64,000 nucleotides of DNA from Gautieria morchelliformis (lineage: Eukaryota > Basidiomycota > Agaricomycetes > Gomphales > Gomphaceae). Positions 22,305 to 34,628 of the stretch are shown in pieces. Below the pieces are notes generated by a model, which worked only from the letters and a program-made list of their open reading frames with translations, was not told the origin of the DNA and ran no database searches. Location: assembly GCA_015179125.1 (NCBI GenBank), contig WHVA01000005.1:558001-622000 (forward strand). The letters run 5' to 3'. The translations under genes and the position numbers were made by a program. Within the stretch, counting starts at the first letter, position 1. Each line of letters starts with the position of its first letter.

Positions 22305-23141
22305 TCACAGGTGAACCACAGCGAGGAGGACTGCCGCAACACCAAGCAGAAAGCCAGGCGGGAGAACGGCGCCAGGCAAGCCGGAGTTCGGACTGCCGGC
22401 CGCCTTCGCGACAGCCGAAGGAGTGGCAGGCGTAATAGTCTTCGCGTTGCCAGAGGCAGAGAGAGGACCAGGGGATCTGAAAACAAAAGGAGTTGTTGCA
22501 AATCCACACGGAGAAAGGAAAGGAACAAACCCGTATGGAAGGGCGGTAGTCGATGGTACCGTCGGGCTCCCGGAGGACGAGCCCCATGATGAAGCGCTGG
22601 TCGTGCTGATGGAAGAAGAGCCGACGGCTAGAGCCCGTGCAGCGCTTGGATCCACACAGGAGGAGTCAGAGCTGTTGTTGACAGTAATCTAGTAGCCAAA
22701 ATGTCAGTCACGTGTCGCTGCCTAGCACAACTGCCACATACGACACCACTCCAGGCCTCAGCTCCAGTCGAATCCTCCACCAACAGCTCAACCTGACTTC
22801 CCGCCGGGATGTTGACCTTCCACGTGTACGATGTTCCCGTCTGCTCTGGGATATTTACCCTAGGCGAGCATACATCAGGGAAAGTATGTTGTCGTGTCCT
22901 ACATCTACTCACACAGAGTCCGCACACGGATCATTGCTGGGAACCACATAGAGACCGTAGTTTCCACTTCCCCCAGAGTATGAAATAGTCGCGTTTTGAC
23001 ACTGTAGGAGTGTTAGAGACTCATTTTTACAAGGCAATTTCTAACCTGAGTAAGAGTCGGGGTCACGACCTGCAAACCAGCGGCGACATGATGGGCAGCG
23101 AGCGTGAAAAATATACTAATGCGAGCGAGCGTGGACAACAT
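22305..23141 (-). CDS. Secreted, Ser/Thr-rich, probably GPI-anchored surface protein
   Basis: The start at 23141 gives a signal peptide (MLSTLARISIFFTLAAHHVA). After it come a small beta-sandwich-like domain (CQNATISYSGGSGNYGLYVV, then NDPCADS, then SYTWKVNIPAGSQVELLVED), with two cysteines and N-glycosylation sites, then a Ser/Thr/Ala/Pro-rich stem and a hydrophobic C-terminus (FLLGVAAVLLAVVHL) typical of a GPI-anchor signal. Four exons are joined with clear GT-AG signals: GTTAGA to TACAG, GTGAGT to CCTAG, and GTATGT to ACTAG. The layout resembles a common basidiomycete family of cell-surface proteins related in form to Kre9/Knh1-type domains; the exact role is unknown. Confidence 0.75.
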
Positions 23142-23645
23142 GATGAACGAGCGTGAAGGAAAGGCGGAAGTGAGGAATCGAGGTGCAAGAGAAAGTATTA
23201 CAGGAGTGGAAAATGATGGTAGCCTCGAGCCGCCAACTTGGCGAATCCCGCAAGGACATTGTCTCAACTCCAATGATGCAATCGAGAACTTCATTTTCGC
23301 TTAACAGCCGAATCATTAGGCCCCGAGGCGGGGGCGGCTTCGTGGTGCCGGCGCCTAGCGAGTTGTGGGACAGCATCCGCCTATTGTTCTCATGCATGGC
23401 GATCGGTCTACCCTCACCAATCTCGGATCCCACGCCCACGCTATGACCGGCGACAAACGGCGTCGCTGCAGGCGTCGGATTCGAGAAACGCCCATCGAAA
23501 TATTCTTTGACAGCTGCATGTCCAATGAACCAAGGGCGTTCGTTTGATCAATTTTTATTTAGAAAACGTTTATGGCATCATGGGCTGGAAATCCAGAATA
23601 GAGTCTAAAGTTTGCCTTTGAACTGCGCCATACCCGTGCGTTTGC
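23142..23645. other. Spacer between the surface-protein gene and citrate synthase
   Basis: 504 bp. It must contain the promoter of the surface protein (minus strand) and the 3' end of citrate synthase. No supported gene; open frames here are short. Confidence 0.45.
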
Positions 23646-26090
23646 TTATGCTAAGAATACGATCAGAAATGCAAATATCCGCATACAACCATGGGAAACT
23701 TACCCTGTGCGTTGCACTCGGTGAGGCGTGTCCTTCCCTTCCTTCCCATCCCGTTTCTCGATTGGGACATAATCACGCTTTCCTTCACCAACGTAGATCT
23801 ATTGTATGTCAAGGGAACTAAACAATGATCAGATTTTTTTTTCTTTTCATACCTGTCGCGGCCTCCAGATCTTGACACCTCCAGCCTGAAGCATCATCTG
23901 AAAGGAGTTCCGTAGGTGGACAGATGCACACGTGACTCGAACAGAAGCTAACCTGACGCCAGTGGGCGAGCCACCCTACAACTCGAGGGACAGCGAAGAG
24001 AACGGGGAAGAAGTCAAGGGGGAAACCTAACAGGCACTGAGGCCGATGTTACAGTCAAGATGCGACAGACTCACCCATAGCCCGGTATATCAGACCGCTG
24101 AACTATTGTGAGCCCTGCGTTAAGTTAACTAAATGCATATGGCCCACCTCCTGTGAGGTAAGAGCACGAATTGAATGGTGAGTGATTTCCAGGAGTGGCT
24201 AAAATAATCATAACCAATACCAGAAATCTACGTTGGGAGCAAGCTTCCTGCGTCAAAGTAAGATAGAGATCCCGAGAGAAAGAGACTTCTCAACACGCCT
24301 TTTAATGAAATACTCATCCATCATGGCGACATCGTGCAAACGCATGGCCGTCTCCAGGAGCTCGTCCTTACCGGTGCTAAGTAATGCTGGCATCACATAC
24401 CTGCGTCTCGGGTGATATAAACGTACATCTTAAAAACCTCATCAGCCGTTTTGCGCACAATGAATGATCGTGGATCAGACTGAAATTGCATCAGGCACAT
24501 GTTCCAGCTTTGGGGAATCAACACTGGAGCCTTACCGTCTTATAAACACTACGAAGATATGGAATTTAGAACTGGGGTGGAATTGATCATTACTCACCGA
24601 TGCCCAAAGCCTGAAAGAACCTTCTCTCTCCGCTTGACTTGTTCTACAAATCTGGGCACGTTCTCCGGGCTGCCTATGGAGATCAACATTCTGATGACGG
24701 CCTCATTTGCCCCGCCGTGAAGTGGTCCGTATAACGACGCACATCCTGCAGATACTGCAGAATAGGGATCCACTAGGGAGCTAGCTGTCTGTAGAACAGT
24801 AGTACACGACGCGTTTAATTCGTGATCTGCGTGAAGCAGGAATAACACATCTAGCGCCTTGGCTAAGACAGAGTTAGGAATATAGTCCGTCTCCCCTAGA
24901 TGATCCAGTTGGTACAGGAATCTTGGGCATCGTATGTCAGCCATTCCTCAGCACTAGTTGATGAGGGGACGACTCACGAGCCAGTATAACTGAGATTTTT
25001 CTTAGGAATAACAAATGGACGCCCCTGACGGACGCGGTAGGCCATACTAAACAACCATCCGTTGTGGGGACGACGACAGATAGCAGTAGAGGACACAAAA
25101 CATACGCAGCGAGTGTGGTTGCCTTTCCAATGAGCCTTTTCGGATACTTAAGGGCACGCCATCGATGGCTTAAAAACTACAACAGCTCACCGAAATATCT
25201 GTTTGTCCATATTAGCAAGGGAGTCTGGATCATCCTTGGTGTACAAGTTCTGTCCTGATGAACACTGGGTTAGAACGTGCAATGAAATATGTAGAGCACC
25301 ACCCTTACCTTGTAATGAAGGGTTCGCCTGCCAGTACATATTACATTAAGAGAAGACATCTCTGCCCAAACGACGCACCTCGCTGTAGTAAGACCCAAGA
25401 GCAGCAAAAGAGCTAGTAAGAATAGCCATAGGATGTGCATCGTATCTAATAATGTGGGTTCTCAAAACGAAGGGAATAACGTCATAACAAATAACAAACC
25501 GGAAAGAACGGAACAACTCCTCGGCATCTACATGTGCTATCGAATGGTGCATGACTTCGCCTTCAAAAATACTGTACTGGGTCTTGGTCGGAAGAGAGCC
25601 ATAAATAAGGAGATATGCCGTTTCGAGGAAGGATGAGTGTATTGCGAGTTGCTCGATAGGGTACCCTCTACACAACCGTCGAATCTCAGCAGAACATCGT
25701 GGCACATATATGCTACAAACCTATAGCGTAGAACTAATCTCGATTAGATGATATGTGAAGGTGCCATAAGAAGACTCACTTCCGGCCTCGCCGTCGATAT
25801 AGGTGATTTGCGAGGTAATGACTGCAGTGTTCAAGAAGCCCTTGTCTGCCACTCTCAGCCCACGGTCGGTCTCATTCTCCTCGCGTTCATCAGATCGACG
25901 AGAAGCCACGATACTCTTGAAAGCGGTCGCTGAAACAGAGTTGTCCACGATTCTGGGCACCGAAAGCAGTTCTATTATGTACTAGTAGCGGGTAGCCCAC
26001 TGATCACACTTACGGAATAGTGTAAGACTTGCCTGTGCGGTTATCGCGCACAGTCAAAGTATCTGCGCCGGGTGCTGTTGGCTGACCCAT
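23646..26090 (-). CDS. CIT: Citrate synthase
   Basis: Condenses acetyl-CoA and oxaloacetate into citrate. The start at 26090 gives MGQPTAPGADTLTVRDN, without an obvious mitochondrial presequence. Conserved blocks include ILRYRGYPIEQLA, DAHPMAILTSS, RQGRPFVIPKKN, FLLHADHELNAS (first catalytic His), YGPLHGGANE (second catalytic His), VLSGFGHR and SDPRSFIVRKTADEVF (with the catalytic Asp), KLAPNVDFW, SGLIYRAMGFP and VPRVVGWLAHW. About a dozen introns break it into short exons, which hides it from a simple ORF view. The end is best placed at TAA 23646, after HRVQRTA. The lack of a presequence and of a C-terminal SKL makes the location (cytosol, peroxisome or mitochondrion) uncertain. It could also be a paralog with methylcitrate activity. 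Confidence 0.9.
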
Positions 26091-26349
26091 AGTTAACGCT
26101 TGGATGGCGGCGATGCTCCTTCCGTTGTACAGAGGGGTCTATATACCAGCATAGTCACGTGACAATTGTGCCCGGGGCGCGCACACGCCGAGTACCGGAA
26201 GACACATGCGGATATTACTATTTGAAAAAAAATGGTTGTGTTGAATAAAGAGAAATGCTACTAAACTATAAGATGTATGCAATATTGTCAATGTGAATGA
26301 TGTCCATATGATTCTACGTGTGGATTACCATCAATCTAGGCAAGGGATG

Positions 26350-28331
26350 TCAGCGTGCCACCGGCGCAGACAGTTTCCCAGACAGATTGTCCAATTCAAG
26401 TTGTTCAGGTATAATTCTGTGAGTGTAAGCAATCAGACAAGGGCTCATTCGCGTGAGATGCATCGTACCTCAACCACACTATCCCGGCGCCACTTTTCTC
26501 CCTAATAACTTCCCATTCCCTCACCGCAAGCCGATGATCGTTCTCCTCGCATTGGTCAAGCAGCACTTGCCTACCCTCTTTCGTACCTTCTGCTTCTAGC
26601 ACCCACTCCCCAGCCCAACCCTCGCCAAGTCCCAGGATCTCCGTCTCATCGTCCTTGATACGCAGCCTTCCCAGCCAGGCATACCGTTTCACGCGTACAC
26701 GCCCCGAAGGACTGTGCGGACTGGGGACGTCGCTTGATACCGATGCCAGGCTTAGATTGATCGGAACACCACGTGGCAGGCTGAGAACACAGCGGATATC
26801 CTCAAACGGCGGAAGCAAATGAGAGAAATACAAGGGAGACGGGAGCAGTGTTGCATCTGGCACGGGAGGTAGCCCCGGTGGAAAGAAAGGCCACAGACCT
26901 TTACCTGTAAAAATGAGCCATCCACGTGCATTGTTACTGTCCTCTGGAACGTATCCGAGATTGCAGATGACGTCCCCAAGACGTAGATGCTCCCATAAAC
27001 CATCGGCAGAGAGCTGCGCTTGAGCAGCGTCAATAACGTCAGGTGAAGTCAACGTTGAGCAGGGAACAAAGACGCGTAGAATTGGAGCGCGTGTACGTGA
27101 CAATGCGTTTGAAAGGTCATGAGGTGACATGAACCCGTGCCCGGCTCCGTGCACCGGGGAAGAGCGGCTGAAGGAACCAATGGATGAGCTCGGTGAGCTC
27201 GAAGGCCGGTATGCAAATGGATATCGGGGAGGCGGGAGGGGCTCGGTCAAGAACCGCGAGTAGGGAAGAGACTCGTACGCCGTAGATATGGCAGTCATAC
27301 GACGCGAACGCCCATGACTAGAATAATGTTTTAAAGAGGCAGGGGACGACTGAGGCTGCGGCAAGGGTATTCGCTCTTTAGACCGTCCAAATATCGATAA
27401 CCGCCTTTTATTAGGATGAGAAGATGTGGCTCGGGGGAGAGGCGTTGGCGGGGTTTCGCCTGACACTGGCCTGCGTTTGCTGATTCGTTTCTTCTTGGAT
27501 ACAAGATCCACTGGCGAAGAAGGTGACATATCCTTGGAAGGATCGAAATATGATAATGGGGGAGGAAATGTGAGTTCTCTGAGAGCTCGTGGAGAGCTGT
27601 TCCTATGGGCGAACTCATCCCGGTCAACGCTGACCTGCCAGTCAGGTGCTCGGGAGCGGAGGAGGAGAACAAATCTGGAATGAGCCTGAGTTAAACGAAC
27701 AAGCCGATCTGTGAAGGCTTGGGCCTTAGGAGTGATCTCGTTCACAGCGGAGACAATAAAAACGGCATGCACAGGATAACGATGCAAGGGTAACGGTTGC
27801 GACAGCACTGCGCAAATGTGAGCGCATGATGACCAAGAGTTCTGATAGAAGCTCACTGAGAGCTTCGAGGTCTGTTAAGTCAACCTGAACCTCATCCTCG
27901 GCCTGGTCTCTACCTTCGAACCTGTAACCTGGGACGAACCAGGAGAGGACAACGCTTTTTACGTCGGGTCTGCGAAAAAGGTTCCGGAGTTTACGACATG
28001 TGCGCATCACTGCATTGAACTCCCTCCAGCCCAGGTAGGATAGGAGACAATGTAATATGGTGGGATGAGACCACGAAGTGACAAATCCACGCATGGACCC
28101 ATACGAGTGACTGGGCTTGGGGGGACGATTATAGGAAATAGAATTAGAGACGGTTTTAGAGGAATGTTGGGGTAGGCGGGGAGTAGCTCTTTGCTTGCCC
28201 TTGTTGAAGGAAGGTGCCGGATTATTTGAAGGTAATGACAGGAGAGGCCTCGCTAAAGGAAGCTCACTGCCTGAGGAGATAGTCTCCTCTGAGTTTGTGA
28301 GGGACGGCGTGCTAGGGTAACCGTCCACCAT
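26350..28331 (-). CDS. Large protein of unknown function, helical F-box-like N-terminus
   Basis: I do not recognise a named family. ATG 28331 begins a Ser/Pro-rich leader. Residues about 90-150 ([20 protein letters not shown] then KLRNLFRR) resemble an F-box-like helical motif. An intron (donor GTGAGC, acceptor TGCGCAG at about 27800) joins to [20 protein letters not shown], setting the frame of the long second exon. That part has disordered basic stretches and later a folded-looking segment with many Leu/Pro/Trp residues ([18 protein letters not shown]). Near the C-terminus a second intron (GTACGA at about 26467 to CACAG) gives the ending [11 protein letters not shown] to TGA 26350; without splicing the frame ends at 26405. 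Role unknown; a fungal-specific regulatory protein is plausible. Confidence 0.6.
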
Positions 28332-29109
28332 GCTGGTGCAAGGAGTGGCTAGGAGTTCGTGAGGTAACGGTCACAACAGACACCCACATGGTTACGCCAT
28401 TGGGACTGTCAAATGAGGGCCGATAATGAGAATCTACGATCTAACACTGATCAGCGTCGGCATTATTTATATACGCTGCTATACGGACGAACGGCCAAGG
28501 TCGGCACCGTATTGAGCTTTTCAGCCGTTGAACGTGGCCGTGTATTCTCATAGCAATACGGGCGTCATCCCCGCGACGAATTAGCGATATCAAGGTAATG
28601 CTCACCATGATCCATCCATGATATGGGATTATGCAGAGCCTGAGCACGGCGAACATTGGTTGGATTACTTCGGCGGGTACGCTGAATTATCCTTGGCTAG
28701 CTGAACTGCGCCCGCGTAGTTCGATTGGCGTCGGCAGTACTATGTATAGTATCCCAAGTGAATTGGCGTTTCTCGCTTGTACAGTATCTACAATTGCGAG
28801 ACTACGAATCTACGATTTACAATTATCAGAAGTGTAATACTGAATACAAAAAGACGCACCATCATGATATCAATCAACAATACAGGAGTTAGAACTTTGC
28901 TCCGATGCTGGCTGCCACGTACATCTTCTCCATCCATGGTTATTGTAATTGCGCTCGAATGGCCACGACTGCGGAGAAGTGAGAGATGCTATACAATACA
29001 CACGGAAACGTGCTGGAAATGCCGAGGATGCCGTGGAAGACAACGCGTCTATACACGCCCACAGGGTTACACTCATTTTGTCATTTACGCTATTGTTGCC
29101 GGTTCGTAA
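28332..29109. other. Divergent intergenic region upstream of RAD2
   Basis: 778 bp between divergent start codons. No gene supported; only short frames. Near 28840-28900 it is A/T-rich. It should contain the promoters of the unknown gene and of RAD2. Confidence 0.45.
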
Positions 29110-32100
29110 ATGGGTGTAAAGCAGCTCTGGACGCTGCTGGGCCCTGTTGGTCGCCCCGTGCTGTAAGTCCTAGCCAACGTGAAACATAACGTTTCCTTAT
29201 GTGTACTGGTCAGCTTGGAAACTATGGAGGGCAAGACCATGGCCATAGACTCTAGTATATGGATATACCAATTCCAGGCCACTATGCGTGACAAGGATGG
29301 TCGCGCCCTCGTCAACGCCCATGTTCTTGGTTTCCTCAGGAGGATTTGCAAACTACTTTTCTATGGTATCAAACCTGTCTTCGTCTTCGACGGTGGAGCA
29401 CCAGCGTTGAAGAGAATGACAATCGTGAGTTGACAGAACATGGTGTTTCAGCGCAACCCATGCTCGACGCATTTCAGACCGAGAGAAAGAGGAAAAAGGA
29501 GGGCGCAGCTGATAGTCATGCGAAAGTTGCTGAAAAACTTCTTGCTGCTCACATGAGACGAGAAGCGATCACTCATGTTCAAAAGGGTAAAAGCAAGCAG
29601 ATAGGGTGCGTCAGGCATCGACTTGACTGTTCAACTTCACAAATGATGGGTCTAGACCGACTTCCAATGCCGAAGCTGTTGTCATGGACGAGAACACCAT
29701 TTATCTCGAAGATCTAGAGACCAATGCCCCAATAGCGTCGCCTTCAAGGGTCAAGGAGTCCACTAAACCATCTACCAAGACCCCAGACTCTGCGAGCAAG
29801 AAGGCCAAATTTCACGATCATGACCCCTACCGCCTTCCGGATGTCGACTCCGCTTCTATCACTCAGCCCACTTCATCAGTCGCCCCGGATCCCCGGCTTG
29901 CCACAGAAGATGAGCTACGTACATTCATCGATGCAATGCGGCCCGAAGACTTTGACGTCAGCTCACCGGCATTCCGTGACCTCCCAACAGAGGTGCAGTA
30001 CGAGATCATAGGCGACCTGCGCCTCAAGTCGAGGCAAACCTCCCATAAACGCTTGCAGACGATGCTTCGCAGCGCTCCGACTCCGCTTGATTTTAGCAAA
30101 GCCCAAATACGGAATTTGCAACAGCGCAATGCGCTTACGCAGCAACTCCTAGAAACCACGGACAGCATTGGAAATGCCAATGTCGTCATTCCTGTACGAA
30201 TAGCCAGTGAAAGAAATAAGGAATATGTGTTGGTGAAAAATCAAGGGGACGAAGGCGGGTGGGTACTTGGGATTAGAGACGATGGGACACAAGCCAAACC
30301 GATCGTCATTGATGCTGCTGAGAATGACGACTCCTCCGGAGATGAAGACAGTGACATGGAGATGGAGGAGGTAACGATGTGAGTCAGTTTGAGCCGCTTG
30401 AGCTGCTTCAGGTTATGCTATCTTCAGCCCAGGAACCGTCGCGCCAGACCCTGACCTGCGTGAGTATCATGGACGCATGGCTCTCGCTTCCATTGTAAAG
30501 CGTCACGCCGCACCAAGAAAGCCCCTACAGCGCCAACGCCAGGTTTCCGCAGTGACGGCTACCGCCCAGTCTGTTAGAGAACCATTATTCATGGATGAAG
30601 ACGCCAACTTGCAAGTCGCCATCCAACAATCATTAAAACAGCATGATGCCGAAGTTCTCCAGCGTGCCATCGAGTCTTCTAAGGATGACGCCTTGTCTCG
30701 TGAACCTTCGGGCTCTGAGCTGCCTTTGGCTGAATCAAACCAACAAGATTCCGCTAGTCCTGATGACACTGATGATGATTTGTATGTAACAGGCCCTTCA
30801 CGTCTTGATACTGCACTAGCGTTCGCCAATACATCGCCAAACAAACGCTCCTTAGCCCCACTTCCCCCCATTAACAGCACAACCCCCCTATTCGGCCGGC
30901 CTTCGTTGCTACTGTCAGAGAATTCTGACAAAATTGGGACGGCGCCTGCAGCCGATATCGTTGGAGCAGACGGTGATGCAAGCGACGATATGATGGAGGA
31001 GGTCATTCCTGTTTCCCACGAGGATTCTGTTGCAGGCTCGGCCTCGAAGGCGTCGAGATACAATTTTCCTCAACCTTCCACATCGAGTATCAAGTCAGCT
31101 GCAGACGCGATAGAGGTGGAAATTCACATCGAAAACCCCCCAGCGGCTACGACGGTCACCCTTTCGCAACAGCGTGAACCGACACCCATTTCTTATGTCC
31201 AGGAGAATTTAGTGTCTACGGCCAATATCGTAAGGCATGAATCGTCCGCAAGACAGCTGAACAGGTCCGTGGATCCACCCGCGACATCGAACAGCCATGT
31301 GCAGGGACAACCGCAAGATGACTCTACCTTGCCTGTTCCAACAGCGCCCTATCCTTACACCGTTCGGTCAACCACAACGCAAGTTGTTGATGTCCCAGAA
31401 GAGGTTATCCTGAGTGATTTGGCCAGACCACCCCTCCCCACAGCTGGAAACTTGAGCGAGCACGATATCAGTAACCGCCCAGCTCTAGTTGTTGATGATG
31501 TCCCTGAAAATGTTATCCTGAGTGATTGGGCCAGATCACCTTCCCCCGCAGCTGGAAACTCGAGCGAACGCGAAATAAACCAAGACGAAGTGGCGGACTG
31601 GGACGCTGCACAGGAGATGGATGTTGTAGCCGAAGAAGGCGACTTTGCCCGATTTTTATCGCAAATGAAAGGCCAGGATCTTGAGGCGGCACGACGGGAT
31701 ATAGACAACGAAATTCGTGGTCTGAACAAGCAGAAGAAGGCGGCAATGCGAGACTCAGAAGACATAACGCAGCAGATGATTTCTCAGATAATGGTAGAGT
31801 CGCAAAGCATAGCTGACTTCGTTGAGAAATCCTGACGTCGTTTCACAGTTAATGTTAAGATTATTTGGTATACCGTACATCACGGCTCCCATGGAGGCCG
31901 AGGCACAATGTGCCGCCCTCGTATCCCTTGGCCTCGTGGAGGGCATAATCACCGATGACTCGGACGTTTTTCTCTTCGGGGGCATGCGTGTGTTCAAAAA
32001 TATGTTTAACCAGTCCAAGACGGTCGAGTGCTTTCTCCTCAGCGATCTCGCGCGGGAGCTGAGCTTAGAGCGAGACAAGCTCATCAGGCTGGCATACTTG

Positions 32101-33250
32101 CTAGGGAGCGACTATGTCGACGGTCTGCCGGGTGTAGGTCCTGTGGTGGCCATGGAACTATTGAAGGAATTTCCCGGCGAAGACGGCTTGCATAAGTTCA
32201 AAGAGTGGTGGCAACGTGTGCAGAGTGGAATGGATACACCTACCGACACCAAGTCGAAGTTCAGGAAACGATTTGTACGCTAGATTTTCCAGTCCACCCG
32301 CGTCGCTCACTTTTGTTCACAGAAGAAGAGGTTTAAAGACTTGTATCTTACCGATGAATGGCCCAATCCAGCGGTGGTAAGTCACTTGTCAACGGTGCAA
32401 CCCCCGGTCTTGAGAGAGGTTGAACCTTGCGTGCAGCGGGACGCGTATTATCATCCTGCTGTTGACGAATCTGAAGAGCCATTCAAATGGGGTTTGCCGG
32501 ATCTCGATGGGCTGCAGCAGTACGCCAATGCCAGTATTCCTAGTGCTTTGGTAACAACCATTACGCCAGATTCTTCCGTGAGGAGCTAAGCTGGTCCCAA
32601 ACCAAAGTGGACGACTTGCTCTTGCCCATAATACGCAAAATGGGACAGCGAGGCCAGGTGCGTTACGAGCCCTAAGAGTCACAACTGATAAATTCACTGC
32701 TGCTCTTCAGGCTGCGGCTGCCAACAGACAAGGTACTCTTGACAACTACTTTGACGTCTCGCTGGGAAGCGGCACATATGCACCGAGACGACGACAAGCA
32801 TACTCCTCCAAGCGCCTGCAGCAAGTTGTAACCGATTTCCGTGCGATGAATGACAAAATCAGGACGAAGGGTGTCGGGTCAGGAAGCGCAGATACCGGAG
32901 AAGGTGATTCTAGCGAGAAGGAAGGCGCGCCAAAGAAAAAAAGGAAGATGAAGGAGAAAAAGACAGATCCAAGAAAGGCACCTACCAGAAGGGGAGGTAA
33001 GACCCAACGAGGGCGAAGTCGGAAACGGAACGATCCGATTTCTCCTGGAGTAGAGAACGAACAAGAAGAGGGGGATACAGCGCTAGGGAGTGCGACACCT
33101 TTGACACTGTCTCCGCCTGCGTTAGCTGCAAAGCTTCGACCCAGACCAAAACCCAACTACCAGGGCACTACAAGGGAGGATGGCGATGAAGATGGGAAAG
33201 ATAAAAGCGACAGCGACGATGAGTTTGTAATAAAAGCACGAAAATTATAA
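29110..33250 (+). CDS. RAD2: XPG/Rad2 structure-specific endonuclease of nucleotide excision repair
   Basis: Cuts the damaged strand 3' to lesions. The N-domain starts MGVKQLWTLLGPVGRPV with AIDSSIW and FVFDGGAPALKR (metal-binding Asp residues). The I-domain (about 31850 on) has PMEAEAQCAALVSLG, ITDDSDVFLFGG and LLGSDYVDGLPGVGPVVA (helix-hairpin-helix). The spacer between them is about 700-800 residues, as in XPG/Rad2 and unlike FEN1. In the spacer, DANLQVAIQQSLKQHDAEV resembles a ubiquitin-interacting motif. Two copies of DVPE-E/N-VILSD look like SUMO-interaction motifs. The tail holds QGTLDNYF, a PIP-box-like PCNA site, and a Lys-rich C-terminus suited to nuclear import. At least six introns are needed; the first joins RPVL to LETMEGK. 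Confidence 0.92.
31380..31584 (+). repeat. Imperfect internal duplication in the RAD2 spacer
   Basis: Two neighbouring units encode DVPEEVILSDLARPPLPTA then GNLSEHDI, and DVPENVILSDWARSPSPAA then GNSSEREI. The shared register and DNA similarity suggest a local duplication of roughly 100-130 bp. VILSD following acidic residues resembles a SUMO-interaction motif. Confidence 0.8.
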
Positions 33251-33313
33251 CTTGGCATATCAATGTATCACGCAATGGAATTAGTGCATTGTCACATTTA
33301 ATACATGAGACAG

Positions 33314-33889
33314 TCATTCGTCTTCTTCAGCTTCCCCTTCAGGTATTGCCTCCAGATGCAAAGTATTAGGAAGGGAAACGTGAGACTGGGATACCTTACC
33401 TTATTCTCCTCTAATCCCCCAAGCTCCTTCACCAGACCCGAATATGGGTATTCTCTTGGTATCGATGTTCTCTCGGGTACGTTGACATATATAACGTATC
33501 CAAATGCTGCGATGCATAATGCAGTGATAGAGAATTGGCGGAGCGCTGTGGAGGGTTCAACTGGCGGGGGATCTGGGGTCCACATATTGAGCCCATCATC
33601 CTCTTCGTGGACCTTGAGGTCGCAAGCAACTAAAAAAAACATGTAAATCATAATAAATCTAAAAACTCACCACTTCCCCATAATCTCTGCGCATTTGAAC
33701 GTCCCACCAGCCTTTGGGTGGACGAAGCTGCGTAGAAACGAAGGGGAGTTGAGGATAATCGCCTAACTGAGGGTCCTTTTCGTGCGGTTTGTACTCTACT
33801 GGAGTCGCATAGTGGCGCGAAAGGAAGATTTGTGCAGCCTGTTTGGCTCGAGTAGAGCGCAAGACTGGCCTGGCTAGTGAGCAACGCAT
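33314..33889 (-). CDS. NDUFB8: NADH:ubiquinone oxidoreductase (complex I) subunit NDUFB8
   Basis: The start at 33889 gives a basic mitochondrial presequence (MRCSLARPVLRSTRAKQAAQ). It is followed by YKPHEKDPQLGDYPQLPFVS and QLRPPKGWWDVQMRRDYGE, the conserved NDUFB8 core. Exon 2 carries HEEDDGLNMWTPD and one membrane helix (SITALCIAAFGYVIYVN), then PERTSIPREYPYSGLVKELG. A last short exon adds AIPEGEAEEDE to TGA at 33314. Introns are about 33670 to 33625 and 33390 to 33343 (read leftwards). It is an accessory subunit of the membrane arm in the inner mitochondrial membrane. Confidence 0.88.
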
Positions 33890-34217
33890 ACTAGTATAGG
33901 CTATTATGACTCAGCAAGTCGTCTGCCAAACTGGCGGTAAGTCACGTAAACTGCAATTCCCTTGCACTTCCCTTAAGCACTTCAACGGGTGCCTCGCCTG
34001 ATGTCTTGTTGTTTCTGCGCAGTCCTTCGAATATTATCCGGGCCAGATCAGCTCGCGCCACCCCCTGAATTAAACATTCAACGAAGTCTAGCTTGGAAGT
34101 ATTCTATAAACACGCTTGCATAGCTTGCATGGCAAACGTGCACCGACTTCGTTTTAAACCATAGATATTCCTAGTAGTAACCAATGGGCAGTGGCTAGGG
34201 AATCGGAATCTGTCACT

Positions 34218-34434
34218 GGGGAGAGTTTGGAATCATGAAACTTCAGAATATATGTGCGGCCACTCTTCTCTGATCTGCTTTTGGTATTCTTCCTGCGCGA
34301 AATGTTCCGTCACGCGTCAGGACTCAACAGTCACTAGAAGATCCAACTTCAGACGACTTCAAACACTGCATTAGGATGTTCCGTATCTCACCACTACATA
34401 TGCTCTGAAGTTTCATGATTCCAAACTCTCTCCT
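34218..34434. repeat. About 215-bp inverted-repeat (MITE-like) unit
   Basis: Left arm 34220-34256 (GAGAGTTTGGAATCATGAAA, then CTTCAGAATATATGT) is matched by the reverse complement of 34397-34434 (GAGAGTTTGGAATCATGAAA, then CTTCAGAGCATATGT). That gives arms of about 36 bp with roughly two differences around a 140-bp spacer. It could be a miniature inverted-repeat transposon or a hairpin RNA source; I could not identify a target-site duplication. It lies in the 739-bp spacer between NDUFB8 and the DUF6533-type gene, where I see no gene. Confidence 0.7.
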
Positions 34435-34628
34435 CGGCATAGACCTTGTCCTGATTGGGTGAGTCAAGTCTACCCATGTCTTCAAAATTCCCCATCAACA
34501 ACTTGACTCCTGGGTCAGTGAGTTTCCAGTTCTCAGTCGCCGTCGTGGATTATTATTTATAACGACGCACAAGCAGTATTTTGATAGTGCGCCCTGTAAC
34601 GATATATATTCTATAATCATATTAACTT

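Noticed and set aside
22311-22692. Plus-strand frames opposite the surface protein
   Set aside because: Antisense of the Ser/Thr-rich stem; the minus-strand gene has a signal peptide, spliced core and GPI tail.
30503-31063. Open frame antisense to RAD2
   Set aside because: Shadow of the RAD2 coding sequence with low-complexity Ser/Ala composition and no family features.
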